From contig JAGVSM010001316.1 of assembly GCA_022494885.1 (NCBI GenBank), positions 124,001-188,000 on the forward strand: 64,000 nucleotides of DNA, written 5' to 3'. Of the stretch, positions 1-10,270 are shown in pieces. The notes under the pieces were generated by a model that saw nothing but the letters and a program-made list of their open reading frames with translations, did no database searches and was not told the DNA's origin. Position numbers and translations under genes: made by a program. Position 1 is the first letter of the stretch; every line of letters begins with the position of its first letter. The DNA comes from Micrasema longulum (Eukaryota; Arthropoda; Insecta; Trichoptera; Brachycentridae).

Positions 1-260
1 TATGTTGACGTTTTTGAAATAAAAGAGCTGAAACCTTTATCATGTGGGCGAGATTCATCCGGCTGAACCAATTCACCCTACTAGGCAACGTCTGAAAACA
101 ATTTTCCAATTTTTGTACTTCTTTTTTTACCGGAAAGTTAATTTAAGAATGTTTTAAGTATGTCTAAATGCTTGCAGACTGGCTGAATTTCCTCCCTAGG
201 GAGCTATTTATATTTCAATTTGTTGCAACAGAGAGGGAAAACACTTTTGAGAAACGGGTG
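1..260 (+). mobile_element. FB1 foldback repeat, partial copy cut by window edge
   Basis: Aligns over most of its length with 17990-18215: the AGCTGAAACCTTTATCAT stretch, the TTCACC(C)TACTAGGCAACG stretch, then GCAGACTGGCTG, and TTGCAACAGAGAGGGAAAAC at the right. FB1 is a non-coding family of about 460-560 bp with long inverted arms. This copy is missing its left part because the window starts inside it. Same orientation as the 17820-18359 copy. Confidence 0.75.
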
Positions 261-345
261 AGATGCATCTGAAAAACTCAAAACAGTATACCATTTTTGT
301 TACGTGATGACCAGTATTACGCTTCTAGACCCAGTTCAGGAATTA

Positions 346-520
346 TGACCTTTGTGGTGTAATGGCTAAGATACTTGACCCACACACAAATGAATCCCGG
401 TTCAATTTCCGGTGAGAACACAAAAATTAAATTGTTATTTTTCTCAAGCCCGGGTGTCCTGTGCTGCAATTCACCACTGTAATTGAGCCTCCTGGCCTAT
501 TGTAGTGCAAACAAAAAAAT
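346..520 (+). mobile_element. SINE-C, tRNA-derived short interspersed element
   Basis: The tRNA-like head has an A-box-like TGGTGTAATGG (355-365) and a B-box-like GGTTCAATTTCC (399-410) inside a CCGG/CCGG T-arm stem. The body runs through TTCTCAAGCC and CTCCTGGCCTATTGTAGTGC. Its 3' body recurs at 29064-29130. The split A and B boxes are the internal RNA polymerase III promoter of such elements. The cloverleaf is too degraded to be a working tRNA. Confidence 0.6.
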
Positions 521-574
521 GAATATTGTGTGCCAAACCACTTTTATAACCAATACAAGAGGTCTACCCTGCCA

Positions 575-750
575 GCCTGAAATCTCAAACATGGTAGACG
601 AACCGACACCCACTACACAAATCGGCGGCCTTATCTCCACTCGACATCCTTATTTAGGATTTTATCTGAGAGCAACCATCGAGTCAAAAACACTCGTCGT
701 ATTCTTCATCCGCCCAAACACTGAGAATACACATTCGTACCTATTTTTGT
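575..750 (-). mobile_element. SINE-A, degenerate head plus 5' module
   Basis: Matches 43480-43640 in the same orientation. CATGGTAG and the following bases are a decayed antisense tRNA-like head, followed by GAGAGCAACCATCGAGTCAA and the AACACTCGTC module. The 3' body of the SINE is missing. The short open frame over it (483-761) is chance. Confidence 0.6.
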
Positions 751-1173
751 TGTTATTTTAGTGTTATTTATTCGAATTTATACGTTCCCAAATATATCCT
801 CGTAAAAAATTATATAATCAGTATACCATATTTTTTTATAACTCTGTTTTTCTTGATTCGATCTCGTAAACAAACCTCATATAAAGCAAACCGTACATAT
901 TTCAGAGAAGTAGATTGGTAAACAGTAAACAAACACATGATACGGTTTCAATAGAAAACGGGGGAGTATTTTGGCCTCAAAGGGTGACAAGTGTGGCGTG
1001 ACCAGAACCTTTACCAATTTTACAAAAGAGTGAAGTGCTTTGTTTATTCGTAACGGATATTGAAAAGTTACTTATGCACAATCTTCAAACAAGGCCTAAA
1101 TATTAAACATAAAAACCATAGCTGTACAAAGAAAAACTTTACGGATCCGATTTGAAAATAACCTTCCAATATT
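751..1173. other. AT-rich spacer, nothing recognised
   Basis: No repeat partner, coding signal or structured RNA was seen. It holds a short patch of mixed composition at about 950-1010. Confidence 0.5.
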
Positions 1174-1951
1174 TGAACGTCATAATTGAGGACCGTTTTA
1201 ACAAAGCGAAATATCTACAAAATGTGAATTTTTTAGGAGAAAGCTTTTTCATGTTAAAAATAAAACTATTACGATTTTTAAAAATATATAAATTACGTTT
1301 TACAGGTATATAAAATTCTTACACATGTACTCAAAATCAGTTATTTAAAATTATTAAAATTATTTATAAAAATGTTTTAAATTCACGAATTTTCACAAAA
1401 AAGAAATATCTACATATTTTTGTGATAGGAATGTATGGAAAATTGATTTATGTTAGGAATTAAATAAGTTAACTTTTGCATGAAATCATTTCAAACTGAT
1501 TTTTGTAAAATTGTATGTCTACTGACATATCTAAGTACCTATGTAATTAGGTATTTACCTCCAATATATTTTTTACATACAAAATAGCACAAATAAAGTG
1601 AAAATAAAATATATTTCAAATAATATAGTTTTATTATTTTTATTAAGCTTCTTTTTCCTTGGCCGAAATCATGTTTCGTTTGTGATTTTTTTTCGATTTC
1701 AAAAAAAACTTAACACCCCAAAAAAATATGTAGATATTTCACTTTGTGAAAACTCTATGCAGTGTAGTTATTTTGTTTTGTAAAAAATCACGATATTTAA
1801 ACCGCTACAACTTCGCATATATATCATTTTGTTAAAATTTTATTTCACCAATCGATAAAACTCATATGGAAGAACCCATTTTAATAAAAAAACGCATTTG
1901 TTTTTTTTTTGTAGAAATTTCGCTTTGTGAAAAGGGTCCTCAATTATGAAA
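1174..1951. mobile_element. FB4, foldback-like element with nested inverted repeats
   Basis: The outer inverted pair is 1174-1230 against 1896-1951: CATAATTGAGGACC, then CAAAGCGAAAT and CTACAAAA, reappear as the reverse complement. An inner pair built on the same GAAATATCTACATATTTTT core lies at about 1388-1420 and 1722-1760. There is no coding content. This looks like a non-autonomous element whose arms carry internally repeated motifs. Confidence 0.6.
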
Positions 1952-2306
1952 GATTTGTAGGGATACGAGCCGTCGGAAGAGTATTCCGATTTGATGTTAT
2001 TATTTTTTTTTCTCTCCGTAAAATCTATCAACAAAAGTAAAAAATCTAAATCGCACCAAACTAATAATAAATAAATAAAAGATAATCGACGTGTTCCTAA
2101 TACAAATGAAAATCATGAGCAATTATTAACAAAAAATGTAAATTAATGACAACCAATAATCGTATTGTAAACTAGAGACAGGATATGCACTTTTTCGTTG
2201 AAGTCTTTCTGGATTTAAACAATCATTTAAATAGATCAGATCTTGTTCAAGGATTTTTTTTATTTTTATTCTGGCTTTTTTTTTCTTCAATTGTATTTTA
2301 TTTAAA
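1952..2306. other. AT-rich spacer, nothing recognised
   Basis: Homopolymer-rich, with a short AATAAATAAATAAAA run near 2070. No supported gene or repeat. Confidence 0.5.
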
Positions 2307-2730
2307 TTGGACGTAGTTATGCAAAAAGCAGCCAGCCATAGAAAAATAAAACTGAGATAACAGCAATTTTATGAACAGAGGGAATAATTAAATCTACACA
2401 ACAGTAGAAATGTTTTTGACTTTGAAAAATGATAAACAATGAATACATTTTTAAAAAAATTACAAACAATAATGTAATTATGCATTTTATCAGTTTTAAT
2501 GGTTTTTAAAATACCGTAAGATTTTTCTAGTGCTGTAAGTGTTTTCATATACAACCTATTTTTTATTTTTTTTATTTTCAGAAGTTGATTATTACAGTTT
2601 TTTGTATGAAAGCGGTCTGGCTGTTTTTAGTGAAACCTAAAATTTACCTTACTGCACCCGATAACCCATTTTTATTTTTTTTTACATATTTTTATCGTGG
2701 ACTGGCTGCTTTTTGCTTGACAACATTCAA
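2307..2730 (+). mobile_element. MITE-1 copy A (inverted-repeat element)
   Basis: About 424 bp, with imperfect terminal inverted repeats: GTAGTTATGCAAAAAGCAGC at the left and GGCTGCTTTTTGC near the right end. It aligns end to end with copies at 4914-5336 (opposite strand) and 5337-5765. The shared interior includes ATGAAAGCGGTCTGGCTG and ACTGCACCCGATAAC. No transposase is encoded. The open frames here are short and interrupted. The superfamily was not identified. Confidence 0.75.
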
Positions 2731-2919
2731 TCGTGGGTCCCTTTTTATAAAGAATTATTATTATTTACTGAAGTAAATAGACTGAATACGTCCTTCGAGT
2801 TTCTGGCGGTTGGTAACTACATTTTACTAGTTGTGAGATATTGTACTTTTAAAGTTTTTTTTTTCTTTAGAAAAATAAATATTTGCGTTCTTATGATTTA
2901 CCAAAATATTTTATTTTAA

Positions 2920-3050
2920 GGACCATTTTCAACAAGTTGTGAATAACTCACTATTCGAAAGTGGGAATCAAGTTGGGGTAGAGTAGGATTCGAGCCATGG
3001 ACTTTTGACCCGAGAGTCCAAGACACTAACCACGGGACCACAACCCAATT
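2920..3050 (-). mobile_element. SINE-B, tRNA-derived, near-complete
   Basis: The minus strand starts GGGTTGTGGTCCCGTGGTTA (A-box region), carries GGCTCGAATCC (B box), then CTCTACCCCAACTTGATTCC and a CTTGTTGAAAATGGTCC end. It matches 55545-55670 and, less closely, 21240-21361, 43096-43180 and 49150-49260. Confidence 0.7.
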
Positions 3051-3862
3051 TAACAACACAAACAAGTTGAAAGCTCATCACAAATCAACAAGTCAAATAA
3101 AACTGCAAGCTGAATATTCTAAAACATTTTTTTTGTTTATTTATAAAATATGTATTCTTTTTATTAACTTTTTCAATAACGATTAATTGATGCCATTTAG
3201 GAAAATATCTCAGTTTTTAAAGATTTGAAGTTGCCAACTTGTGCCAGAAACCTGACGATACATATAAAGCATGGAGGTATTGTCCATTTAAATCTTCAAT
3301 ACCCTCTGCTTTGTGTTCGTAACAATAAGTTTTCATGTAAACCATTCAAGTGTGCCTACTTACACAAACGAAATTCGTATGTTTACTTGGGTACCGACGG
3401 CACTCACACATTAACATAGGGTTATGAAATATGCAAACGCATCATTTGTAAGAAGTCTTTAAGAAAAATTTAAAAATTTCAATATCCATAAAAAAAATGC
3501 CTGAACATTTGTGTGAAATAATTAGAAAGTAAATTTAAAAAGAGAAATTCTCGTATTACGCATTACTTTTCAAAGCAGTTATTTGAGGACGGAATACACC
3601 TTAAAATGTAGGAGGAAGGAAAGATATTTATTTTCATTGACTTGACGTAAAATAAATTGGCAAAACGCTCCATTTGAAGCAATGCAAACACAATCTGTTG
3701 TACCAACTTGATCTCATGCTCTCCCAGGAGACCATGTTCAGGAGAGGGTGACCGATTCACTGCATTATATTTGCCGTGCTCTCTCATAAAGCTGGTTTGG
3801 CTTAAATAAATCTCACAGAATTATTTAATCAACAACAACTTTTCAAAAGCTTGTCTTTAAAT
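3051..3862. other. Unassigned AT-rich stretch
   Basis: Two short open frames (3225-3419 plus, 3563-3787 minus) have no recognisable motif, no partner elsewhere and no splice context. A purine-rich patch lies at 3590-3620 and a slightly GC-richer one at 3700-3790. I see no gene. Confidence 0.45.
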
Positions 3863-4754
3863 CAATTTATTTATTTATTTATTCATTCAAAATTACACTA
3901 GTTTAAATATTAATGAACTCATAAAGTATTTTTATGCTATGTCCGCTTTAAGCCATAATAAATAACAATAAAACTACTTAGAAAAATTAATTAGATTAAA
4001 TTATAATGAGATGTGATGCAATAGAATAATAATCTTTAAAAAAAGGTAAAAGTAATAAAAAATCTAATTCCAAAGAATACAATGCAAAAAAGATAATAAG
4101 AAATAATTTTTAACATATAAATTATACAAATTAAGAATCACATATAATCAAATATACAAAAAAATGGTATCATTAAAATCAACAAAATAATAGTAAAATA
4201 TAGTAGTATTAAAAAAAAACTAAATAAGAGTATCATTGAAATCAACATAAAAAGAATGTAAATATAATTGAAATGATAAGATATGTTTTCTAGAAACTCA
4301 CAAACTCAAATATACAATTTATGACATGGTGAATTCACCATTTAAATTTTTAAAATTACAATTGAGAGGTTTTGATGTAAAAATATGTCATTTTAAAACT
4401 GGCATAAAAGGGTGAAGTTTTAACCAACCTATTCTATCACATATAAAAAATACTTGTACGCAACACTCATTTATTTAATTTCTTAAGGTACTACTTTTAT
4501 TACACTATTTTTTCTGTAACAATAGTTTGATTACATTCAAATCTTTGCAGGCAAACACATAATTTAATCTACTACGTAGTAACATTGTAGATACATTTAT
4601 TAGGGACAGAGATACAGTTTATAGCGACACAATCAGGAACGGCCTTTGCCGGTAAACTTGACCCGACTTGCTAGAAAATTTATACATTTTATAACAGAGA
4701 AGGATAACTAACCGCTATGAGAACCCTGTTATTAATGTATTTATGAGCGCCTAG
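3863..4754 (-). other. AT-rich stretch starting with a (TTTA)n tract
   Basis: The left edge is a TTTATTTATTTATTTATT tract, which on the minus strand would be the (AAAT)n tail of a LINE 3' end. The sequence to the right could be its 3' untranslated region, but no coding remnant is visible, so this is a suggestion only. The last 150 bases contain a mixed-composition patch. Confidence 0.3.
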
Positions 4755-4913
4755 CAGTGGCGAGCCGCGATTTATTTTTATATTAATCTATAAATTAAAG
4801 TTCATTAATTTGTACCTTCATATAAGTACATTATAATATGTAAGTAATTTAATTATAAATGGCTATAAAAATAGTAAAAACTGTGGTGCTGTGAAAATAA
4901 ACTCAAACAACAA

Positions 4914-5336
4914 TTGAACGTGGTTATGCAGAAAGCAGCCAGTACAAAATCTTGAATGAGATATTGGTGTAATTGGGTGCAGTAAGGTCAATTCTATGTT
5001 CTGCTAAAAACAACCAGACCATTTTTGAACAAAAAACTCTAATAATCACCTTCTAAAAACAGTGTCGATCACAAAAACATAATTCCTTAATTTGCAGAAA
5101 ACACACAGAGGACGAGAAAAATCTTACGGTACTTGAAATTTCATTAACACTGTTCAAACACATAATTAGATTCTTATTGATGATATTTTAAAAAATATAT
5201 TCATTGTTTATCATTTGTCAAAGTCAAAAATATTCCAACTGTTGTGTAGATTTGATTATTCACTCTTCTCACAAAAATGCTATGATCTCAGTTTTACTTT
5301 TCTCTGGCTGGCTGCTGTCTGCATAACTACGTTCAA
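4914..5336 (-). mobile_element. MITE-1 copy B, abutting copy C
   Basis: Starts TTGAACGTGGTTATGCAGAA and ends GTCTGCATAACTACGTTCAA. It is the reverse orientation of copies A and C over its whole 423 bp. Its right end joins copy C with no spacer, giving a palindromic CGTTCAATTGAACG junction. It lies inside the hAT-type element. Confidence 0.8.
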
Positions 5337-5765
5337 TTGAACGTAGTTATGCAGAATACAGAAAGCATGAGCCATAGAAAAGTGAAAATGAAATAATAGC
5401 ACCTTTGTGAAATGAGTGGATAAACAAATCTACACAACAGTTAGAATGTTTTTGACTTCAACAAATGATGAACAAGGAATATATAAAAAAAATTATATAC
5501 TACAAACAAAAAAATGTATTTGACCAGTTTTAATGATTTTTACAATTCGTTGCGATTTTTCTTGTGCTGTGGGTGTTTTCTGCAAATTGAGAAATGCCGT
5601 TTTTGTGATGGATACCATTTTCAAAAGGTAATTAAAAGATTTTTTTGTATGAAAGCGGTCTGGCTGTTTTTAACAGGATATATAATTGACCTAACTGCAC
5701 CCGATAACATCAATATCTCATTTTCCAAAATTGTGGACTGGCTGCTTTCTGCATAACTACGTTAA
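5337..5765 (+). mobile_element. MITE-1 copy C, abutting copy B
   Basis: Starts TTGAACGTAGTTATGCAGAA and ends TTCTGCATAACTACGTTAA. Same orientation as copy A. The frame at 5514-5756 runs through it and resembles the one in copy A (MKAVWLFL followed by LTAPDN). The frame is interrupted in A and has no recognised domain, so I do not call it a gene. Confidence 0.8.
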
Positions 5766-5791
5766 CTATTATTAACCACGCGATAAACGTA

Positions 5792-6376
5792 ATAATTAAT
5801 TATAATTACGAATAACTTATAAAGCGCCATTTAGGTAATGTAATACCTCAAGGGCGCTTTACACAGTTATTATATAAAGATATAAATTAAATTTTAACTT
5901 TTTGATTTAATAAAAATAATCTACTTTGTCACCACATGTTAAGAATTTATTCAAATGATTTAGAGAACAAGTGGGTTTTAAGTTTCTTCCGAAACATCAC
6001 TTCACTCTCACAGTTTCGGACTTCTGCTGGGAGAGCATTCCATGCCGTAAGGCCTGCGACCGCAAATGCACGTTCGCCGAATTTAGTGCGCTGTTTGCGT
6101 AGGGGTATAATAACTTTTTCTTTAGACGTAGATGTAGCTGATCTAAGCGTTAGACGTCTGTCAGCTAGTTCATCTGGAATGCAGAGTTCCCTTAGATATT
6201 CTGGAGCAGAGTTGTGCAGTGACTTAAACATAAGTCAAGAGAGTTTGTATTCCACCCTCTGTGGAAAACGTAGCCAGTGCAATTCCCGAAGTAGTGGAGT
6301 GATATGACTGAATTTAGAAATTCCAAAAATAAGTCTCGCTGTGGCATTCAATACAAACTGTAGGCGGGTCATTTTT
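5792..6376 (-). pseudogene. CR1/L2-like LINE, 5'-truncated 3' end with target duplication
   Basis: The minus strand from about 6365 to 5944 reads as a reverse transcriptase C-terminal tail: RLQFVLNATARLIFG, HITPLLRELHWL, MFKSLHNSAPEYLRELC and WNALPAEVRNCESEVMF, ending KTHLFSKSFE and a stop. One in-frame TGA interrupts it just before MFKSLHNS. This order of blocks is the usual end of CR1/L2-type non-LTR retrotransposon polyproteins; the exact clade is inferred. The insert is flanked by AACGTA at 5786-5791 and 6377-6382, present once in the sister hAT copy, so it is a target site duplication. The 3' end is AT-rich rather than poly(A). The plus-strand frame at 5936-6307 is a shadow. Confidence 0.85.
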
Positions 6377-6950
6377 AACGTAGCTTTATTCTAAACAATT
6401 TTAATAGAATGCTTGCACAAAAGTTTATTAACAAATACCACAATGAAATTAGACAGTATCTGTCAACACTGAGCACTGGCCGATTCCTTTTAAAATGAAT
6501 AATGCGAAAAACAGCCACGGCGAACGCCACGCGTGATACATATTATGTCAATGGTATCCCATCAAAGAAAATTAGTCCTTCGGAAATAATGATCGAAATA
6601 CTAGTTTCTAAATAAAGAATTTTCAAATAATATTTGCAATCTGCTTGCTTGTTTTATTACTAAAAAAGCTGACTTGAGTTAAAGACGTAAAATATAGTGT
6701 ACTTTTTTGGATGGTGAAATAAGCTGAGGCAATCCGCTAGTTTCATTGTTCACTGAGAACGGGCTGGGCGCTGGGCGCACATCATAGATATTTTTTTTTG
6801 TGGAAGGATATAAACGGCGGTGTTGATTTATAATAAATAACAATTATTTGATTTACTTTCTCATAAACATATTTACTATAAAACATTATTAATGAAAGTC
6901 AAACATAATGGTAAGATGTGCATAATCGCTTATTTTGACGACTCGCCTCA

Positions 6951-7181
6951 TTTTAAAATTGCCAAAACCAGTTTTATTTATAAATTATAAGTGGCAATAT
7001 TCTTATTATTCATTTAAGGCACCAAAAAGCCAAAAAATGATAAAGCCAAGAAAACTTTTTAAATAAAAAAAGTATTGATTTAAAAAATCCTATAAAGCAA
7101 AAAACCCGCAAAGTATGGTAATTATAACTTTTGCACAATGGTTCTTAATAAAAACAAAAATACGGACTAAATAAGCTACTA
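6951..7181. other. AT-rich spacer
   Basis: No recognised content beyond the decayed right end of the hAT-type element. Confidence 0.4.
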
Positions 7182-7568
7182 GGGGTGCTATTCTGAATCA
7201 TCAAGCGGGGGTAGAAAGTGGTTAATTTGAGGATTTCTATTTTTAGCATGCGACTACACTTTGCATCGTACGTGGCCAAACTGATGATTAAACGTCAAAT
7301 GACGTAAAATAAACAGTTTCATTATTGATATTTAGATATTATAAAACTGTTCTTTATTAAAACTATAAAATTCAACCTTATTTAGTGTTTTGGGTAATTC
7401 TTAAGGTCACAATAATATTATCATTGAAAATCATCATGTTTTATTTCAAGTTTAAGTATTTTTTTGTCATTAAGTCATCAAGTTTTACATGAAAGAAAGT
7501 GTAGTCACATGCAAAAAATAAAAGTTTCTTTCTTCTCTACCCCGCGAGAAGATTCAGAATATTACCCA
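7182..7568. mobile_element. MITE-2, about 387 bp with long terminal inverted repeats
   Basis: Left arm: GCTATTCTGAATCATC, then GCATGCGACTACACTTTGCAT. Right arm, reverse complement: AATATTCTGAATCTTCTC, then GCATGTGACTACACTTTC. The arms are about 75 bp and imperfect. There is no coding content and no second copy in this window. A TA or slightly longer duplication is possible at the edges but cannot be fixed from one copy. Confidence 0.6.
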
Positions 7569-7692
7569 AAGTAAACATCGTAAGACGAGAGTAAATAAAA
7601 TAATACATTTGTGTGTGTAAAATAGAACCAGAATTTTCGAAGTGTTTTAGAAAGTGTTTTAGACCCAAATGCTAAAGGTAGGTTGTAAATAA

Positions 7693-7944
7693 ATCATCAT
7701 TATTCCTTTCCGCACACAATGGTGCATAGACTACTGCATTGGTACACCAATCGCAGCGTATTTTCATTTTTTTTGGTTCATGATGATCATTCTTACGCTT
7801 TAGGTACCAGTCCAGGGACTATGAATAATGATAGTGTAAAAAAACCTTTTTAAATAAATATTTCATGTTAACCATGTCGCGAATCGAACTCGAGACCTCT
7901 TGCGTGGTAAACAAACGCGCTGAACATTACGCCACGAAGCCGAC
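7693..7944 (-). mobile_element. SINE-A, near-complete
   Basis: The minus strand reads a tRNA-like head with A-box region GGCTTCGTGGCGTAATGTTC and B box GAGTTCGATTCGCGAC. The body has CAGTCCCTGGACTGGTACC, then a GCTGCGATTGGTGTACCAAT block and a short (ATG)n tail. It is one of about 13 copies. Head, body and tail order fits a tRNA-derived SINE mobilised by a LINE. Confidence 0.8.
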
Positions 7945-8570
7945 AAAAATAATTTTGGGTCAATATGCTGAAAATGGAAAGTGGAAAAAGTCTTACTTAA
8001 TTCATATTTGATGTTAAAAGGGCAATAACACCTGGAAAATGTATTGTTTTACACTAACTTACTACAAAAAAACATTTGAAACGCAGCCTAGTTATGTTTT
8101 TTAAGTAGAACTTACGATAAAACATTTAAATAATGTACACCCCTTATTTTACGGTAGTTTTATTCTTCGAATCGACAAAAAAAGACGTCTCTGATTGCTC
8201 TAAAGTAGAACAAAGGACGGATTTAATGTACGAATAAATGGGTTGATCAAATAAAGGACTCAATAAGAAGGAGATTACACAGGTGTGCTAGAAAAGGTTA
8301 GTTGAACTTAGTACCTGAATTAGTTCTATAGTATACAGTAAGTGTGCATTTTGAATCAGATTAGGAAGGTTTTTGAAACGAGGTCACAATAATTAATTAT
8401 TAGTTAAAAGCCTCATTTCAGAGTTTGTGTTGATAATGAAAATTAGTCAACTAGAAAATATGTAAAGAAATAAAAATTAATTGGGATTTAGAGTTCATAT
8501 TAATTTCTGAAACGAAAATGTTAATAATCCATATTTCTTTTGTTTAATTAATGAAAGGAGGATATTAAAA
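7945..8570. other. Unassigned AT-rich stretch
   Basis: No supported gene or repeat. Short frames on the minus strand at 8495-8764 are shadows of the adjacent LINE end. Confidence 0.45.
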
Positions 8571-8909
8571 ATCTCCTGGGTGGATAGATTCCGAAACGAT
8601 GATGTTCTCCGACGGATGGAAAAAGATAAAGAGGTACTGAAGACCATAAAGAAAAGAAAACTTGAGTACTTTGAGCATGTGATGAGAGGCGAAAAATATA
8701 ATATTTTACAAGTCATTCTACAGAGAAGGATTGAAGAGAGATGCAGTGCAGGTAGAAGGCGCATCTCTTGGCTTAAGAACTTGCACGACTGGTTCCATTG
8801 CAGCTCTCAGTCCTTGTTCAGGGCAGCTGCCAATAAAGTAAGAATCGCAATGATGATTTCCAACCTCCATCGGAGAGAGGAACCGTAAGAAGAAGAAGAA
8901 GAAGAAGAA
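8571..8909 (+). pseudogene. RTE-like LINE 3' end, 5'-truncated, (GAA)n tail
   Basis: Open from SWVDRFRNDDVLRRM through KKRKLEYFEHVMR and SAGRRRISWLKNLHDWF to FRAAANKVRIAMMISN, with a stop at 8888. This is the C-terminal tail after the reverse transcriptase domain of RTE-type elements common in insects; the family is assigned from this block order. An (AAG)n tract (8887-8909) is the simple-repeat tail typical of such 3' ends. The frame is intact over 100 codons, so the insertion is fairly young, but endonuclease and polymerase domains are absent and it cannot function. Confidence 0.85.
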
Positions 8910-8935
8910 TTAATGAAAGAGAATCTACGCACTCG

Positions 8936-9272
8936 TCATCATCATCATTCCATCTACGCTCCCTGGTTGGAGCATATGGTATCCACAAATAGCCTCTATG
9001 CATCTCTATCGACTGCCAACTTCTTTGGGTCCTCCCAAGTCAGGTTTTCGTGCCGAAGTTATGACAAAAACTGCCGACGAAGTCAGAAGTGGACGTCCAG
9101 GACATCGAGAACCTGATGCCTTGTAAAGTAGGCAAGCGTGGTTAAGGCTCTCAGGAGGCATTCGCAGTATATGGCCTAGCCAAACGTATCGCCCCCGCTT
9201 GACGATAGTTGTCACCAGAGTTTGCAGCGTCCGTTCTCTTTTTACGTTATTCCTCACAAAGTCAAAACGCAC
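8936..9272 (-). pseudogene. Second LINE 3' end, tail to tail with the first
   Basis: The minus strand encodes KRGRYVWLGHILRMPPESLNHA, then a GRP block, then after a frameshift YAPTRERRWNDDDDE. This GHVLRMP...GRP...W pattern is the C-terminal tail of another endonuclease/reverse-transcriptase LINE. The (ATG)n run at 8936-8950 is its tail. It is oriented against 8571-8909, so the two 3' tails face each other with about 25 bp between. The open frame of the main part ends at 9006. Confidence 0.8.
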
Positions 9273-9720
9273 TCAAGTAAATAGTAAAATAATTTTAGAA
9301 AGTTTTTACATAATTCATTATTATTTATTATTTCGACTGAGTCAACACATTTATGATTAATTGACACTTTTCATCTTAAGAAATTAATATGAAATTTTCT
9401 ACCATCAACTTGTTAAAAACCTGGGGTTTTCCCTCTAAAAGCACAAAATAGAGTTATTTATCTGTTCTGAGAAATCATGCTATATGCAAAATTGTTTGCG
9501 AAGGCAGTCTCGTTAAAATTATAGATAAAAAACTTAAGAGTTTAAACGGAATTAAAAAACAAAAAAATCCAGTGAAAGTTGGGATAAAACGGAGATAAAC
9601 TACAAGATATACTAACCGTCCCTCGATTGCCTTTTTAGTAATTTTACCTGATAGTCAAATAACACGCTTTCAGGGTTCCAGTTATATTATATCATATGTA
9701 CTGAATACTTAATTGCCCTG
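9273..9720. other. Unassigned AT-rich spacer
   Basis: No repeat partner or coding signal seen. Confidence 0.45.
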
Positions 9721-10270
9721 TAGCTCAATCACAAATAACTATCGACGTGCTTAAGCATTTGAGCTTTTACAATGAACAATAATGAACATGCTTAAGTTAT
9801 CGCAAAGTCAACGCGTGTGTAATCTCTAAATACACGCTCGTGTGGGCTTATTTTTTGTTTTCCTCGTAAATAAATACAGTTCATTGGCGAAAAATCAGCG
9901 ATTACTATAAAAAAATAACACAATATAATTGCATTTACAAAATAGTAAGAAGTATCTAATACAAAAAAGTGAAAATTAAATTATAATTACTACGGCGACT
10001 GCTTTTCTTGACTTGCCAACCACCGGCTAAATGCTATAATTAGCATGATAAATAATAAATTAATAAATAAAAATAGCAGTTTTGGAATATTTTCCATATT
10101 TACACCGGTGAAGTTCAAATATGTAGCGTAGCAGGATTATACGTCGCGAAACGTAAATATTTTGACATTTAATATTAGGTGTTCACGGATATTGCATTGT
10201 GATCGCGAATATGATAAACAACCACGGTAAAAAAAAACTATCACGTCGATAGTTATTTGTGATTGAGCTA
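9721..10270. mobile_element. MITE-3, 550 bp with perfect 29-bp terminal inverted repeats
   Basis: 9721-9749 begins TAGCTCAATCACAAATAACT. It is the exact reverse complement of 10242-10270 across all 29 bases. Flanks are ...CCTG and CTGA..., so a 3-bp CTG duplication is possible. The interior is non-coding and AT-rich. Perfect ends suggest recent activity, but no second copy lies in this window. Confidence 0.7.

Larger units (their letters stand above)
4755..6950 (+). mobile_element. Non-autonomous hAT-type element (copy 1), split by nested insertions
   Basis: Starts CAGTGGCGAGCCGCGATTTA. It aligns with the inverted, uninterrupted copy at 14944-15714 in three blocks: 4755-4913, 5766-5791 and 6377-6950. 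Between the blocks sit the MITE-1 pair (4914-5765) and a LINE end (5792-6376), neither of which is in the other copy. The right terminus has decayed to GACTCGCCTCA, and no 8-bp duplication could be matched here. No transposase is encoded. hAT assignment rests on the CAGTGGCG-type terminus and on the 8-bp duplication of the sister copy. Confidence 0.8.

Noticed and set aside
5936..6307. Plus-strand 123-codon frame
   Set aside because: Exact antisense of the LINE C-terminal coding region; a shadow. The same holds for 53323-53658.
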